A DNA stretch of 64,000 bases, taken from a bacterium. GTDB taxonomy: Bacteria > Armatimonadota > Abditibacteriia > Abditibacteriales > Abditibacteriaceae. The notes under the pieces are model-generated. The model worked only from the letters and a program-made list of their open reading frames with translations, had not been told where the DNA came from and did not search any database. The stretch is from positions 1-64,000 of the forward strand of contig SDZD01000009.1 in NCBI GenBank assembly GCA_004172935.1, in the 5' to 3' direction. How positions within the stretch are numbered: position 1 is the stretch's first letter; every line of letters begins with the position of its first letter. The translations under genes were made by a program, and so were the position numbers. Below, piece by piece: positions 36,127 to 44,344 of this stretch.

Positions 36127-36166
36127 AAGCCTCGTCACATAATCAACAGTGACGAGGCTTTCCTGT
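36127..36166 (+). terminator. Terminator after small lipoprotein
   Basis: 12-bp perfect stem AAGCCTCGTCAC / GTGACGAGGCTT, 10-nt loop, then TCCTGTTTTT, beginning 16 bp after the stop. Confidence 0.88.
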
Positions 36167-36204
36167 TTTTGGCATGTCATGCTTGATAAAATCGCTTCGC
36201 CCAT

Positions 36205-37674
36205 ATGAAAATCGCGTTTATCGCGTCCGAGTGCGCGCCCTTCGCCAAAACCGGCGGATTGGGTGATGTCGTCGGCGCTCTTCCGAAAGCTCTCACCGCA
36301 CTTGGTCATGACGTGCGCGTGTTTTTGCCCCTGTACTCATCCATCAACCGCCATAAATTCGGTATCGAACCGCGCGGAGCTATTGGCGTACACATGGGAA
36401 GTGGCGAAGAGATGTGGCTGGGAACGCACGAAGCCAAACTCAGCGATGGTACTCCGGTCACGTTTTTCGAATACGACCGTTTCTATGGGCGACGCGGCAT
36501 TTATGGCGATCCCGAAGAGTTCCCCGATAACGCTTTTCGCTTCGCCCTGCTCCCCAAAGCCGGATTGCAGTGGTGTAAGGACATGGATTGGATTCCCGAT
36601 GTTGTTCACGTTCACGACTGGTCGAGCGCGCTCGGCTCCGTGTTCTTGAAAACATGGGATCGGGTTTTGTCGCCGCTGTCGAAAACCGCCTCAGTCCTCA
36701 CCATCCATAATATCGGCTATGCGGGCAAATTCGACCGCTCCGTTATGAAGTTCATCGGCCTTGGTGACGAATATTTCACCTCCGATATTTTCGAGGATGG
36801 CGGCAGAGTCAACCTGCTCAAAGCGGGCATTCACTTCGCCGATGCCATCACCACTGTTTCGCCGACGCACGCCCACGAAATTCTGGGGCCAATCGGTGGT
36901 CAGGGGTTAGCTCCCTATCTCAACAATCGGCGCGGCGATGTATCGGGCATTTTGAACGGCGTCGATTACGAGGACTGGAACCCCGAAACCGACCCGCACA
37001 TTCCCGCCAACTATTCCAGCGATGATATGAGCGGCAAAGCGATTTGTAAGGCCGTTTTGCAGGAACGTTTCGGCCTCAATTTCGAGCCGAAGGTGCCGAT
37101 TCTGGGCATCGTGTCGCGCTTCGCCTCGCAAAAAGGCTTCGACTTGCTTCAGGCGGCGCTTCCTCGCGTTCTCGAATCCATGCCCTGCCAGTTGGTCGTA
37201 CTCGGCACAGGCGATCCGCAAACCGAAGCATTTTTCAACGACCTCGCGCGCCGTTATCCCGGTCGCGTTGGGGTATTTATCGGCTTTAGCGTCGAACTTT
37301 CCCACCTTGTCGAAGCGGGCAGCGACTTCTTCCTGATGCCCTCGATTTACGAACCCTGCGGACTCAACCAATCGTACTCGATGCGCTACGGCACCCTGCC
37401 TATCGTGCGTGCGACGGGCGGACTCGACGACACCGTTCACAACTACGACGAAAAACTCGGCACAGGTACAGGCTTCAAATTCTGGGACATTAACCCGATG
37501 GCGCTTTACTACTGCATTGGCTGGGCCGTTTCGACGTGGTTCGACCGCCCCGCCCACATTCAGAAGCTGCGCCGCGCCGCAATGGCTCAGGAATTTTCGT
37601 GGCAGGATTCGGGCAAACAATATGTCGCCGTGTACGAACACGCTATCCGTAATCGTCGCAGTGGAGCCATTTAA
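36205..37674 (+). CDS. glgA: Glycogen (starch) synthase, ADP-glucose type
   Basis: GT5 family enzyme that extends alpha-1,4-glucan chains from ADP-glucose. The substrate-binding KTGGLGDV motif is at Lys15 and the C-terminal GT-B half has VSRFASQKGFDLL, the glutamate-containing MPSIYEPCGLNQ motif and YGTLPIVRATGGL. Length 489 aa is normal. With the GH13 enzyme upstream and the nucleotidyltransferase downstream this stretch concerns storage glucan or sugar-nucleotide metabolism, although glgB and glgC are not here. The 326-aa minus ORF overlapping its end is a shadow. Confidence 0.96.
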   Translation: MKIAFIASECAPFAKTGGLGDVVGALPKALTALGHDVRVFLPLYSSINRHKFGIEPRGAIGVHMGSGEEMWLGTHEAKLSDGTPVTFFEYDRFYGRRGIYGDPEEFPDNAFRFALLPKAGLQWCKDMDWIPDVVHVHDWSSALGSVFLKTWDRVLSPLSKTASVLTIHNIGYAGKFDRSVMKFIGLGDEYFTSDIFEDGGRVNLLKAGIHFADAITTVSPTHAHEILGPIGGQGLAPYLNNRRGDVSGILNGVDYEDWNPETDPHIPANYSSDDMSGKAICKAVLQERFGLNFEPKVPILGIVSRFASQKGFDLLQAALPRVLESMPCQLVVLGTGDPQTEAFFNDLARRYPGRVGVFIGFSVELSHLVEAGSDFFLMPSIYEPCGLNQSYSMRYGTLPIVRATGGLDDTVHNYDEKLGTGTGFKFWDINPMALYYCIGWAVSTWFDRPAHIQKLRRAAMAQEFSWQDSGKQYVAVYEHAIRNRRSGAI

Positions 37675-37828
37675 AAAGCGTAACAATCGGCGAACGAAGG
37701 CGAACACTGTGCGTCTATAGGCACTTGACAGGCATTTTTTCCCGGCCATTGTGAGTTCTATTATCTTTTCCCGACAATTCCACAGTTGGGAAGAAGAAAA
37801 AGCTCGGATACACTTGGCCCGCACTTTT

Positions 37829-37833
37829 GGAGG
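37829..37833 (+). promoter_or_regulatory. Possible ribosome-binding site for the LCP gene
   Basis: GGAGG 12 bases before the in-frame TTG at 37846; the spacing is long. It is the only purine-rich site near either candidate start. Confidence 0.4.
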
Positions 37834-37845
37834 CATTTTCTTACC

Positions 37846-39102
37846 TTGGCACCCGCACGCGAATCGCACCCTAACCAACCCGGCCAACCCGTTCCCACTG
37901 CAACACCCCGTAAAAAAGGTCGATTCTGGAAAGGCGTGGCCATCATGTGCCTAATTGCTATTGGCGGCGGCTTTGCGTTTAGCCTGACACAAACGGGCAA
38001 AGACGTTCAGGAACTTTTGCCGCAATTGCCGGAACTCGTTCAAGCGGGTTTCAATGCCAAGCAAGATCCCAACCTCTTATTTACTGAAGTGGGTACAGTT
38101 GACGGTCATGTCAACGTGCTGCTAGTTGGGCGTGACCGCAACTGGAAAATAGGCAAAGTTTTCGATCCAACGGTGAAAAAATATCGGTCTTATCAAGTTG
38201 AAGACAAAGATACCCGTCCTCGTTCGGATACGATGATTATTGCTTCGTTCGATAAAAACTCGAACAAAGTTCGCCTCATCTCCATCCCGCGCGACACTCG
38301 GATCCGCTACCGTGACTTCGATGGACGCCGTCACTCCGCCTGTAAGCTGAACTCGCTTTATGCCCAGCCCGAAGGCGACAAGCTTTTGGTCAAAGTCATG
38401 GGCGATGAACTCGGCGTGCGTATTGACCGCGTGGCAGAAATTAAGCTCGATGGTTTCACCAAACTCATCGACCGTGTTGGCGGTCTTGACATCAACGTAG
38501 AAGGCGCTTTATTTTCGGGCAAGCGTAAGCGCATGAAATACGAGGACAAATGGGGTGGCTGGAAAGTCGACTTGGAACCGGGGATGCAACATCTGGACGG
38601 TGAACAAGCGCACGGCTACGTTCGCTTCCGCTACGACAACGAAGGCGACCCCGGTCGTGTTCGTCGCCAGCAGCAAGTTATGAAGGCGCTAGTCAAGAAA
38701 ATGATGGGCGTCGGCTACGGACAGATGCCGGGTCTTATAATCGAACTCCAAAAGTTATTCAATTCGGATATGAGCAACGAGGAAATGGTCGCAGCAGCAA
38801 TGTTCGCCCGTAGCCTCAATAATTCGGCCAGCGTCACCCCGCTCACTCCTTACGGCATCTATGCTCCCGATGGCGGCGACATCATTCTCAACCGTCCAGA
38901 AAACGAGAAATTGTTCACCGCAATTTTCGGTGGTTCATTCGATCCACACAAATTCCTGGAGCTATCGCCCGAAACCAAACGCGATGACATTGGTTCACGC
39001 AACAACAACAATCCCTCGGCCCTGCCCGTCTTGCGTGAGGCTGGACTCGTAGAAAAGAAAACCCCCAAGGAAGCTCAAATCGAAGCGCCCGGACTGCAAT
39101 AA
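37846..39102 (+). CDS. LytR-CpsA-Psr (LCP) family cell-wall polymer transferase
   Basis: Membrane-anchored phosphotransferase that attaches undecaprenyl-linked glycopolymers to the cell wall or a related acceptor. A short Pro-rich cytoplasmic tail is followed by one transmembrane helix (GVAIMCLIAIGGGFAFSLT) and the LCP core: NVLLVGRD, PRSDTMIIASFD, LISIPRDTRIRY, and the Arg-containing EQAHGYVRFRYD...GDPGRVRRQQQV motif. The start is uncertain: the track's TTG 37786 has no ribosome site, whereas TTG 37846 has GGAGG 12 bases upstream. It lies between glgA and a sugar nucleotidyltransferase, a setting that suits envelope glycan work. Confidence 0.9.
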   Translation: MAPARESHPNQPGQPVPTATPRKKGRFWKGVAIMCLIAIGGGFAFSLTQTGKDVQELLPQLPELVQAGFNAKQDPNLLFTEVGTVDGHVNVLLVGRDRNWKIGKVFDPTVKKYRSYQVEDKDTRPRSDTMIIASFDKNSNKVRLISIPRDTRIRYRDFDGRRHSACKLNSLYAQPEGDKLLVKVMGDELGVRIDRVAEIKLDGFTKLIDRVGGLDINVEGALFSGKRKRMKYEDKWGGWKVDLEPGMQHLDGEQAHGYVRFRYDNEGDPGRVRRQQQVMKALVKKMMGVGYGQMPGLIIELQKLFNSDMSNEEMVAAAMFARSLNNSASVTPLTPYGIYAPDGGDIILNRPENEKLFTAIFGGSFDPHKFLELSPETKRDDIGSRNNNNPSALPVLREAGLVEKKTPKEAQIEAPGLQ

Positions 39103-39145
39103 TAAAACGATTGGGTAAGACGGTTTAAGTTTTGCCCCGTAAAAT

Positions 39146-39180
39146 AAAGCGCGCCCGTTAAAAAACGGCGCGCTTTTTTC
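39146..39180 (+). terminator. Terminator after LCP gene
   Basis: AAAGCGCGCCCGTT / AACGGCGCGCTTT stem with one bulged base, AAAA loop, followed by TTTTTT. Confidence 0.87.
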
Positions 39181-39193
39181 ACAACTCTAATCC

Positions 39194-40267
39194 ATGAAAG
39201 CCATGATTTTAGCGGCGGGCGTAGGTTCACGTCTCGACCCCATTACCCGCACAACGCCCAAACCGATGGTGCCCGTTTTGGGTTTGCCCGTCATCGAACA
39301 CATCATCCGTCTGTTAGAACAACACGGCTTTGACGAGATCATCTGCAACACCCACTATCTCGCCGAACAGCTCGAAACCTACTTCGCCAACAAAACCGAC
39401 CTCAAAGCCAAAGTCTCGTTTAACCGCGAAGAGAAACTTCTCGGTACAGCGGGCGGCCTTAAGCGCGTTCAAGATCAGCTCGGCATGTTCAGCGGCGATG
39501 AGCCATTCCTCGTCGTTGGCGGCGACGACCTCACTTCGGTCGACCTGAGCGCCATGTTGGCCGTTCACCGCGAAAAGGGCGCTCTCGCCACCATCGCACT
39601 GACCGAAGTCGAAGACCCCTCGCAGTTCGGCGTCGTGGTTCTGGGCGAAGGCGACCAAATCGAGCGTTTCGTCGAAAAACCCAAACCGGGCACGGCTCCT
39701 TCTAACCTTGTGAACATGGGCGTCTACCTGTTCTCGCCCGCCATCCTCGACAAGATTCCTTCCGGCGAATTTTACGACTTCGGCAAACAGGTATTCCCGC
39801 AAATTCAGGAAGCGGGCGAAACATTCATTGGCTTCCGCTCGCGCGAATACTGGCGCGATGTCGGAAACCTGCGCGAATACCGCGATGTTCAGGGCGACTT
39901 CTTCACTGGCGAAGTGGCCTTGCAAACGGGCCTGACAGATCGCGGCGACGGCGTGTGGTTGGGCGAAAACGTGCAAATCGCCCCCGATGCCAAAATCGAG
40001 GCACCAGTTGCTATCGGCTCCAACAGCCAGATCGGTTCCGATGCCCACATTTCCAAGGGTTCGGTACTGGGCAAGGGTGTTTTAGTTGGCGCAGGCGCCA
40101 GCATCGAGCATTCGATTCTGTGGGATGGCGCCCAGGTCGGCGACGGCGCCCACCTCGTGCGCTGCATCTTGGGCCGCGACTGCTCGATTCAATCGAACGC
40201 GGGCGTCTTCGATGCGGTCATCGTTCAACCTAAAGTTATTCAAGTCGCCGAAACGCTAGAGAAGTAA
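39194..40267 (+). CDS. Sugar-phosphate nucleotidyltransferase with C-terminal left-handed beta-helix
   Basis: NDP-sugar pyrophosphorylase of the mannose-1-phosphate guanylyltransferase/glucose-1-phosphate thymidylyltransferase group. The N-terminal GT-A-like domain (1-235) begins MILAAGVGSRLDPIT with the nucleotide-binding TPKPMVPV, and includes LGTAGGLKR and VVGGDDLT. The catalytic-type EKP motif is FVEKPKPG. Residues about 255-350 are hexapeptide repeats (VAIGSNSQIGSDAHISKGSVLG) of an LbH domain. It supplies an activated sugar, probably for envelope glycans next to the LCP gene; the sugar and base are not identifiable by eye. Confidence 0.92.
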   Translation: MKAMILAAGVGSRLDPITRTTPKPMVPVLGLPVIEHIIRLLEQHGFDEIICNTHYLAEQLETYFANKTDLKAKVSFNREEKLLGTAGGLKRVQDQLGMFSGDEPFLVVGGDDLTSVDLSAMLAVHREKGALATIALTEVEDPSQFGVVVLGEGDQIERFVEKPKPGTAPSNLVNMGVYLFSPAILDKIPSGEFYDFGKQVFPQIQEAGETFIGFRSREYWRDVGNLREYRDVQGDFFTGEVALQTGLTDRGDGVWLGENVQIAPDAKIEAPVAIGSNSQIGSDAHISKGSVLGKGVLVGAGASIEHSILWDGAQVGDGAHLVRCILGRDCSIQSNAGVFDAVIVQPKVIQVAETLEK

Positions 40268-40300
40268 GTTGGCTCAGGCTTTGCGATTCGGAGCCTCGTT

Positions 40301-40471
40301 ATGAAGACTGCAGACAAGCATCACGAAATGGCGGGTTTTCCTATGGGCACTCCCGGTAGCGCCGAAGGGACCGACGAAGATCACGATCAGTCGCAGATAC
40401 CGCCTTCCGCTCACACACCGGGAAGCGCCGAAGGCGAAGATGACGACGAAGACGAGCCTACCAACGAGTAA
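40301..40471 (+). CDS. Short acidic protein with TPGSAEG repeat (absent from ORF track)
   Basis: A 56-codon ORF from ATG 40301 to TAA 40471 is below the ORF-track cut-off. It has a GGAG ribosome site seven bases upstream and a strong terminator three bases downstream, which supports a real gene. The protein is very acidic and contains the segment TPGSAEG twice (GTPGSAEGTDED and HTPGSAEGEDDDED), flanked by His and Met near the N-terminus. No signal or membrane segment and no known family; possibly a metal-binding or intrinsically disordered stress protein. Confidence 0.7.
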   Translation: MKTADKHHEMAGFPMGTPGSAEGTDEDHDQSQIPPSAHTPGSAEGEDDDEDEPTNE

Positions 40472-40473
40472 TC

Positions 40474-40505
40474 AAAAGCACGCGCCCCACAGGGTGCGTG
40501 CTTTT
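40474..40505 (+). terminator. Terminator after short acidic gene
   Basis: AAAAGCACGC / GCGTGCTTTT stem with additional inner GCCCC/GGGT pairing. Confidence 0.9.
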
Positions 40506-40565
40506 GTCTTTGCGGAAGTGCAAAGGGCGCACGAGTCGATTGCTTCGCCGCCTTTACACTGAATT

Positions 40566-41918
40566 GTGATGGCGATGCCCTCTTCCTCCGACGCGCTCGT
40601 GGTCACATCAGGGCCACTTTCCGGCCAGACACTTCCGCTCGAACACCGCGAATTGGTGATAGGCCGTGACGCGGCTTGCGACGTGCCCCTCACGTCCTAC
40701 ACCCGCCTTTCGCGCCGCCACGCACGCCTCATTCCAATATCAGGGGGTTGGAAAATCGAAGACCTCGGCTCGACGAACGGTATTCTCCTCGACGGCGCGC
40801 GCGTTCAAGAGGGCATTCTCAAACACGGCTCCCGCATTCAGTTGGGCGACTTCGAGGCACTGGTGCGCGCTTATGTCGCTCCACCAGCCCAACATCCACA
40901 ACCGCCGGTCACACAACCACCGGCCCCACGACCAAAGCAGCCACTTATTCCGCCTCCGGTTCCCGGTGTGGATTCGCCGTCGCCTGCCGTCGCCCCTTCG
41001 GTTCGCAAAAACCCGAAATGGCTGTGGCCCGCATTGGGGCTTTCGCTTGTTTTGGTGAGCGCGGGGCTATTTCTGGGCGGGCGCTCACTACGCTCTGGCG
41101 ACGCAGAAACTGATGCCGCCACCGATGCCAAAGTGAGACGCGCCCTCGATACAGGCGACGCCGAGGATAACGGTAACACCAAGCCTGATACCGCTCCCGA
41201 AGTAGGCACTGACACCGAAACCCGCCCCACCGTCGCCGCGCCTATCTCTCAGCCCGCGCCCGCTATCAATGGCCGCATTGCCCCCGCGACAGTTGCCCTC
41301 GCAAAAAGCGCGACAGTCCTCATCATGCGCCCCGAAAACGGTAAGATGGCCTTCGGTTCGGGTTTTGTGGTTGGCAACGGGCGTCAGGTCATCACCAATC
41401 GCCACGTCGTTGCCGAAGAAGACACCGATAACATCGGCAACTGTGTCCTCATCTTCGATGCTGGCACTGGTAGCGAACGAAAAGTGCGCGTTCCCGCGTC
41501 GAGCATCACCCTCGCTAACGGGCCAGACACCTTCTCTGCCGACTTAGCGCTTCTCACCCTGCCCGACGACGCCAACGCCCCTGCCGCCCTGCCCATTGGC
41601 AACTCGGAGGATTTGAACGAAACCGACACCACATGGGTCTTCGGCTTCCCGCTGGGAGTGGGAACGCTTACGCTCGACCAGGAGTTGCCTTCAGTGTCGG
41701 TCAAGGATGCCTCAGTCGAACGAGTACAGCGCGGCAAAGTCGATGGCACCGAGGCCGCCAAAGTCATCCAACTCGGTTCCACGGTGACACACGGCAATTC
41801 GGGTGGTCCCGTCCTCAACGCTAATGGCGAAGTGGTCGGCGTCATCTCGCGCGGCAGCGAAGGAACTGGCATCTCCTACGCGATTCCGTCGGTGTGGGTC
41901 AAACGCTTGCTGCCTTAA
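40566..41918 (+). CDS. FHA domain - transmembrane - trypsin-like serine protease fusion
   Basis: Start GTG 40566, with ATG 40569 next in frame. Residues 10-105 form an FHA phosphothreonine-binding domain (VIGRDAACDV, SRRHARL, LGSTNGILL). A Pro/Gln-rich linker leads to one transmembrane helix at 151-171 (KWLWPALGLSLVLVSAGLFL) and a second low-complexity linker. The C-terminal half is an HtrA/trypsin-like protease with His280 (ITNRHVV), Asp326 (DLALLTL) and Ser412 (THGNSGGPV). No PDZ domain is seen. The layout places the FHA domain in the cytoplasm and the protease outside, so phospho-signals could be coupled to extracytoplasmic proteolysis. No Ser/Thr kinase gene is adjacent. Confidence 0.92.
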   Translation: MMAMPSSSDALVVTSGPLSGQTLPLEHRELVIGRDAACDVPLTSYTRLSRRHARLIPISGGWKIEDLGSTNGILLDGARVQEGILKHGSRIQLGDFEALVRAYVAPPAQHPQPPVTQPPAPRPKQPLIPPPVPGVDSPSPAVAPSVRKNPKWLWPALGLSLVLVSAGLFLGGRSLRSGDAETDAATDAKVRRALDTGDAEDNGNTKPDTAPEVGTDTETRPTVAAPISQPAPAINGRIAPATVALAKSATVLIMRPENGKMAFGSGFVVGNGRQVITNRHVVAEEDTDNIGNCVLIFDAGTGSERKVRVPASSITLANGPDTFSADLALLTLPDDANAPAALPIGNSEDLNETDTTWVFGFPLGVGTLTLDQELPSVSVKDASVERVQRGKVDGTEAAKVIQLGSTVTHGNSGGPVLNANGEVVGVISRGSEGTGISYAIPSVWVKRLLP

Positions 41919-42024
41919 AATAGCAACGCGACTTGCCATTGCTTCGCTCTGTGGCCATGAGAACGCGAGAAACCGAAACCTGCCGTTCACCTAGATAAAG
42001 CCATAATTCGTTAAATTTCATTCG

Positions 42025-42960
42025 ATGCTTTCTTTTGGGCGCAAAGCGCTGGGTTCTCTCGTGACGTTGTGGGGCGTGACGTTGGTGTTGTTCGCGCTGA
42101 TCTTCATCGTGCCGGGAATAGGACAAAAAGACCCCACCGAATCTATCGCGCAAAGCCTTGCGGGCGCCCACGCCGACGCGACCAACCTCCAAAACATCAA
42201 ACGCCAACTGGGCCTCGATAAGTCAGTCCCCGTCCGCTATGGCATCTTCCTGCGCGACGCCTCGACCAATAACCTGCGCTCCTATCGCAACGGCGACCGC
42301 GTGTTTTCAGCCATCGCTCGCCGCTTCCCCGCCACCATGTTGCTGGCGCTTACGGCACTCACGGTCTATCTCGCCATCGCCATCCCTCTCTCGCTTCTCA
42401 CTGCCAGTCGTAGCGGCTCTTTCTTCGACCGCGCCTTTTTGGTTTTGTCCATGTTGGCCATCTCCATCCCGACATTTTGGTTGGGACGGTTGCTACAGCA
42501 GTACCTTGGCTTTGAACTGAACCTGTTTTCTGTTGGAGGCAGCGCCAGCCTGTGGAATTTGCCGCTCCCAGCTCTCACGCTCGGCATCGGTGGCGCGGCC
42601 TATTACTCGCGTCTGCTCCATGCCAACCTGCGCGGTGTGATGCGTCAGGAATACATCCGCGCCGCCCGTGCGCGTGGTGTTAGCGAAGTCAGCGTGCTTG
42701 GCAAGCACGCTCTGAAAAACGCACTCATCCCTGCAATCGCCGTGTTGGGCGGAGAGTTCGCCTCGCTGTTGTCGGGCCTCATCTTCACCGAGAAAATCTT
42801 CGGCTGGCCCGGTATCGGAAGCCTCGCCATCGACTCAGTCAACAACCAGGACATCCCGATGATTATGGGCACCGTTCTGTTCTCGGCCCTCATGGTCGTC
42901 AGCGCCAACTTATTGGTGGACATCCTATATCGAGTTGTTGACCCAAGGATTCGCGCGTGA
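42025..42960 (+). CDS. DppB/OppB-type ABC transporter permease (orphan)
   Basis: Inner-membrane permease of the peptide/nickel import class. The 311 residues have the N-terminal helix, a periplasmic loop containing LGLDKSVPVRYG and the permease core with the EAA-type cytoplasmic motif (ARARGVSEVSVLGKHALKNALIP) plus SGLIFTEKIFGWPGIG. A normal system needs DppC, two ATPases and a binding protein, none of which is in the window. Its stop overlaps the start of the next gene (GTGA), so the two are translationally coupled. The short size of the loop and missing partners suggest that it pairs with subunits encoded elsewhere. Confidence 0.88.
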   Translation: MLSFGRKALGSLVTLWGVTLVLFALIFIVPGIGQKDPTESIAQSLAGAHADATNLQNIKRQLGLDKSVPVRYGIFLRDASTNNLRSYRNGDRVFSAIARRFPATMLLALTALTVYLAIAIPLSLLTASRSGSFFDRAFLVLSMLAISIPTFWLGRLLQQYLGFELNLFSVGGSASLWNLPLPALTLGIGGAAYYSRLLHANLRGVMRQEYIRAARARGVSEVSVLGKHALKNALIPAIAVLGGEFASLLSGLIFTEKIFGWPGIGSLAIDSVNNQDIPMIMGTVLFSALMVVSANLLVDILYRVVDPRIRA

Positions 42961-44327
42961 TTTTCGCGGGCGTCCTCGCTGTCGTGCTGGGCATTTCTGT
43001 CGGCTATGATCGACTGCGCCCACGTACGAAGCAGGGCGGAGGAAGCGAGTTCGTAAGCGTTGCTCTGCTTCTGGCAATCGTTCGCTCATTGGCTCATTCG
43101 CCGAGTCAGGCAGCATTGATTGGAGCGCTTTTCGGGCTGGGATACGCGGGCTGGATGCTATCCAAGTTGCTGCTTCCCATTCCCGTCTCAGCGGCGCTTC
43201 TGCTTTCGCAACTACTCGTGTGGACGGTCTTTATTCTCGGTTCATGGCGATTGTTGGGGCTTCCCTTCCCTCTCAATGTCGCCGCCATCGCCTGTCTTGG
43301 CACATCTCTCTTCTGGCTCGAATGGACGCTGCTTCCGCTGTGGGGCACGGCACAAAATTTCGCCTGTTCATCGCCCAAAAGCCCCGCCTTCATTTCCCTA
43401 TTCGGCACGGCAGGCGGCGTGTGGGCAACGCTGTGCTACTCCGGCCTTTATGCCCACGTCATCCCCCCTCTGGGCCAAAGCGTGCCGACTTCCTTCTTCA
43501 TCCAACTACTGCTGTGGGGCGCCGGCTTCTTTGTGTTGCTACGTGCGCTGGATGCACTCGCCGCGATTGGCAAACCCCAAACTCTGCGCGTCGCGACTCT
43601 TGGCTGGGCCGGAACGCAATTCGACGCTTTGAGCCACCTACCCAACGAATACCAAAGTGCAGCGCGTCAGGCCAGTGAAAACGGCGCGCGCTTGCTAGTC
43701 ACCCCCGAAGCGGCCATTCACGTTCAAGACCGCGCCCACTTCCGCGTTGCGATCTGCACTTTAGCTCAGCGCTATAACCTTGCGCTCGCCATCGGCTACT
43801 TCGACCATAAGCAAAATCGCAACTGCATCGACCTCGTGACTGCTCAGGGCGAGGTCGTCGGGCGCTATGTCAAAACCCATCTGGTGCCAGTTTTCGAGCG
43901 CTACACGCGCGGCAACGGCGAAATAGCCCTCATGGAAGTCGATGGCATTAAAGTCGGCGGCCTTATCTGTCAGGACGATAACTTCCCCGATGTCGCCCGC
44001 AAATACGGCAAGGCCGGAACGCAGTTACTCGTCGTCCCGACCAACGACTGGAAGAAAATCAAAGACATTCACTTCGCCAATCATCTCTGGCGCGCCCTCG
44101 AATGTCGCTATGCGCTCGCCCGTGCCGCCAGCGAAGGCATCTCCGCCCTCACCTCAGCCGATGGCAAAGTAGAAAAGTTCAGCGACCATTTCAAAGATGG
44201 TACAAAACTACTCATCGCCGACCTTCGCGTCGGCAGTGGACGCCCCACTCTCTACGCCCAAAGCGGCGACATCTTCCCCATCGTGTGTGCAGTAGCCGCC
44301 TTGTGTGGCCTATTTGGTGCGCGCTAA
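42957..44327 (+). CDS. Apolipoprotein N-acyltransferase (Lnt)-like membrane nitrilase-family protein
   Basis: Starts GTG at 42957 overlapping the permease stop. About six hydrophobic segments in residues 1-205 are followed by a carbon-nitrogen hydrolase domain with the Glu-Lys-Cys triad visible in order: VTPEAAIH, YVKTHLVP and GLICQDDNFPD. In Lnt these residues transfer an acyl chain to the N-terminal cysteine of lipoproteins in the outer leaflet of the inner membrane, and the window encodes at least two lipoproteins. The Cys context (LICQDD) differs from the usual ICYE, so a variant acyltransferase is possible. Size (456 aa) is slightly below typical Lnt (about 510). Confidence 0.85.
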   Translation: MIFAGVLAVVLGISVGYDRLRPRTKQGGGSEFVSVALLLAIVRSLAHSPSQAALIGALFGLGYAGWMLSKLLLPIPVSAALLLSQLLVWTVFILGSWRLLGLPFPLNVAAIACLGTSLFWLEWTLLPLWGTAQNFACSSPKSPAFISLFGTAGGVWATLCYSGLYAHVIPPLGQSVPTSFFIQLLLWGAGFFVLLRALDALAAIGKPQTLRVATLGWAGTQFDALSHLPNEYQSAARQASENGARLLVTPEAAIHVQDRAHFRVAICTLAQRYNLALAIGYFDHKQNRNCIDLVTAQGEVVGRYVKTHLVPVFERYTRGNGEIALMEVDGIKVGGLICQDDNFPDVARKYGKAGTQLLVVPTNDWKKIKDIHFANHLWRALECRYALARAASEGISALTSADGKVEKFSDHFKDGTKLLIADLRVGSGRPTLYAQSGDIFPIVCAVAALCGLFGAR

Positions 44328-44344
44328 GCGAATGCTCAATTTTC

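Noticed and set aside
36907-37887. 326-aa minus-strand ORF across the glgA 3' end
   Set aside because: Overlaps conserved glycogen synthase motifs on the other strand and extends into intergenic DNA with no start support.
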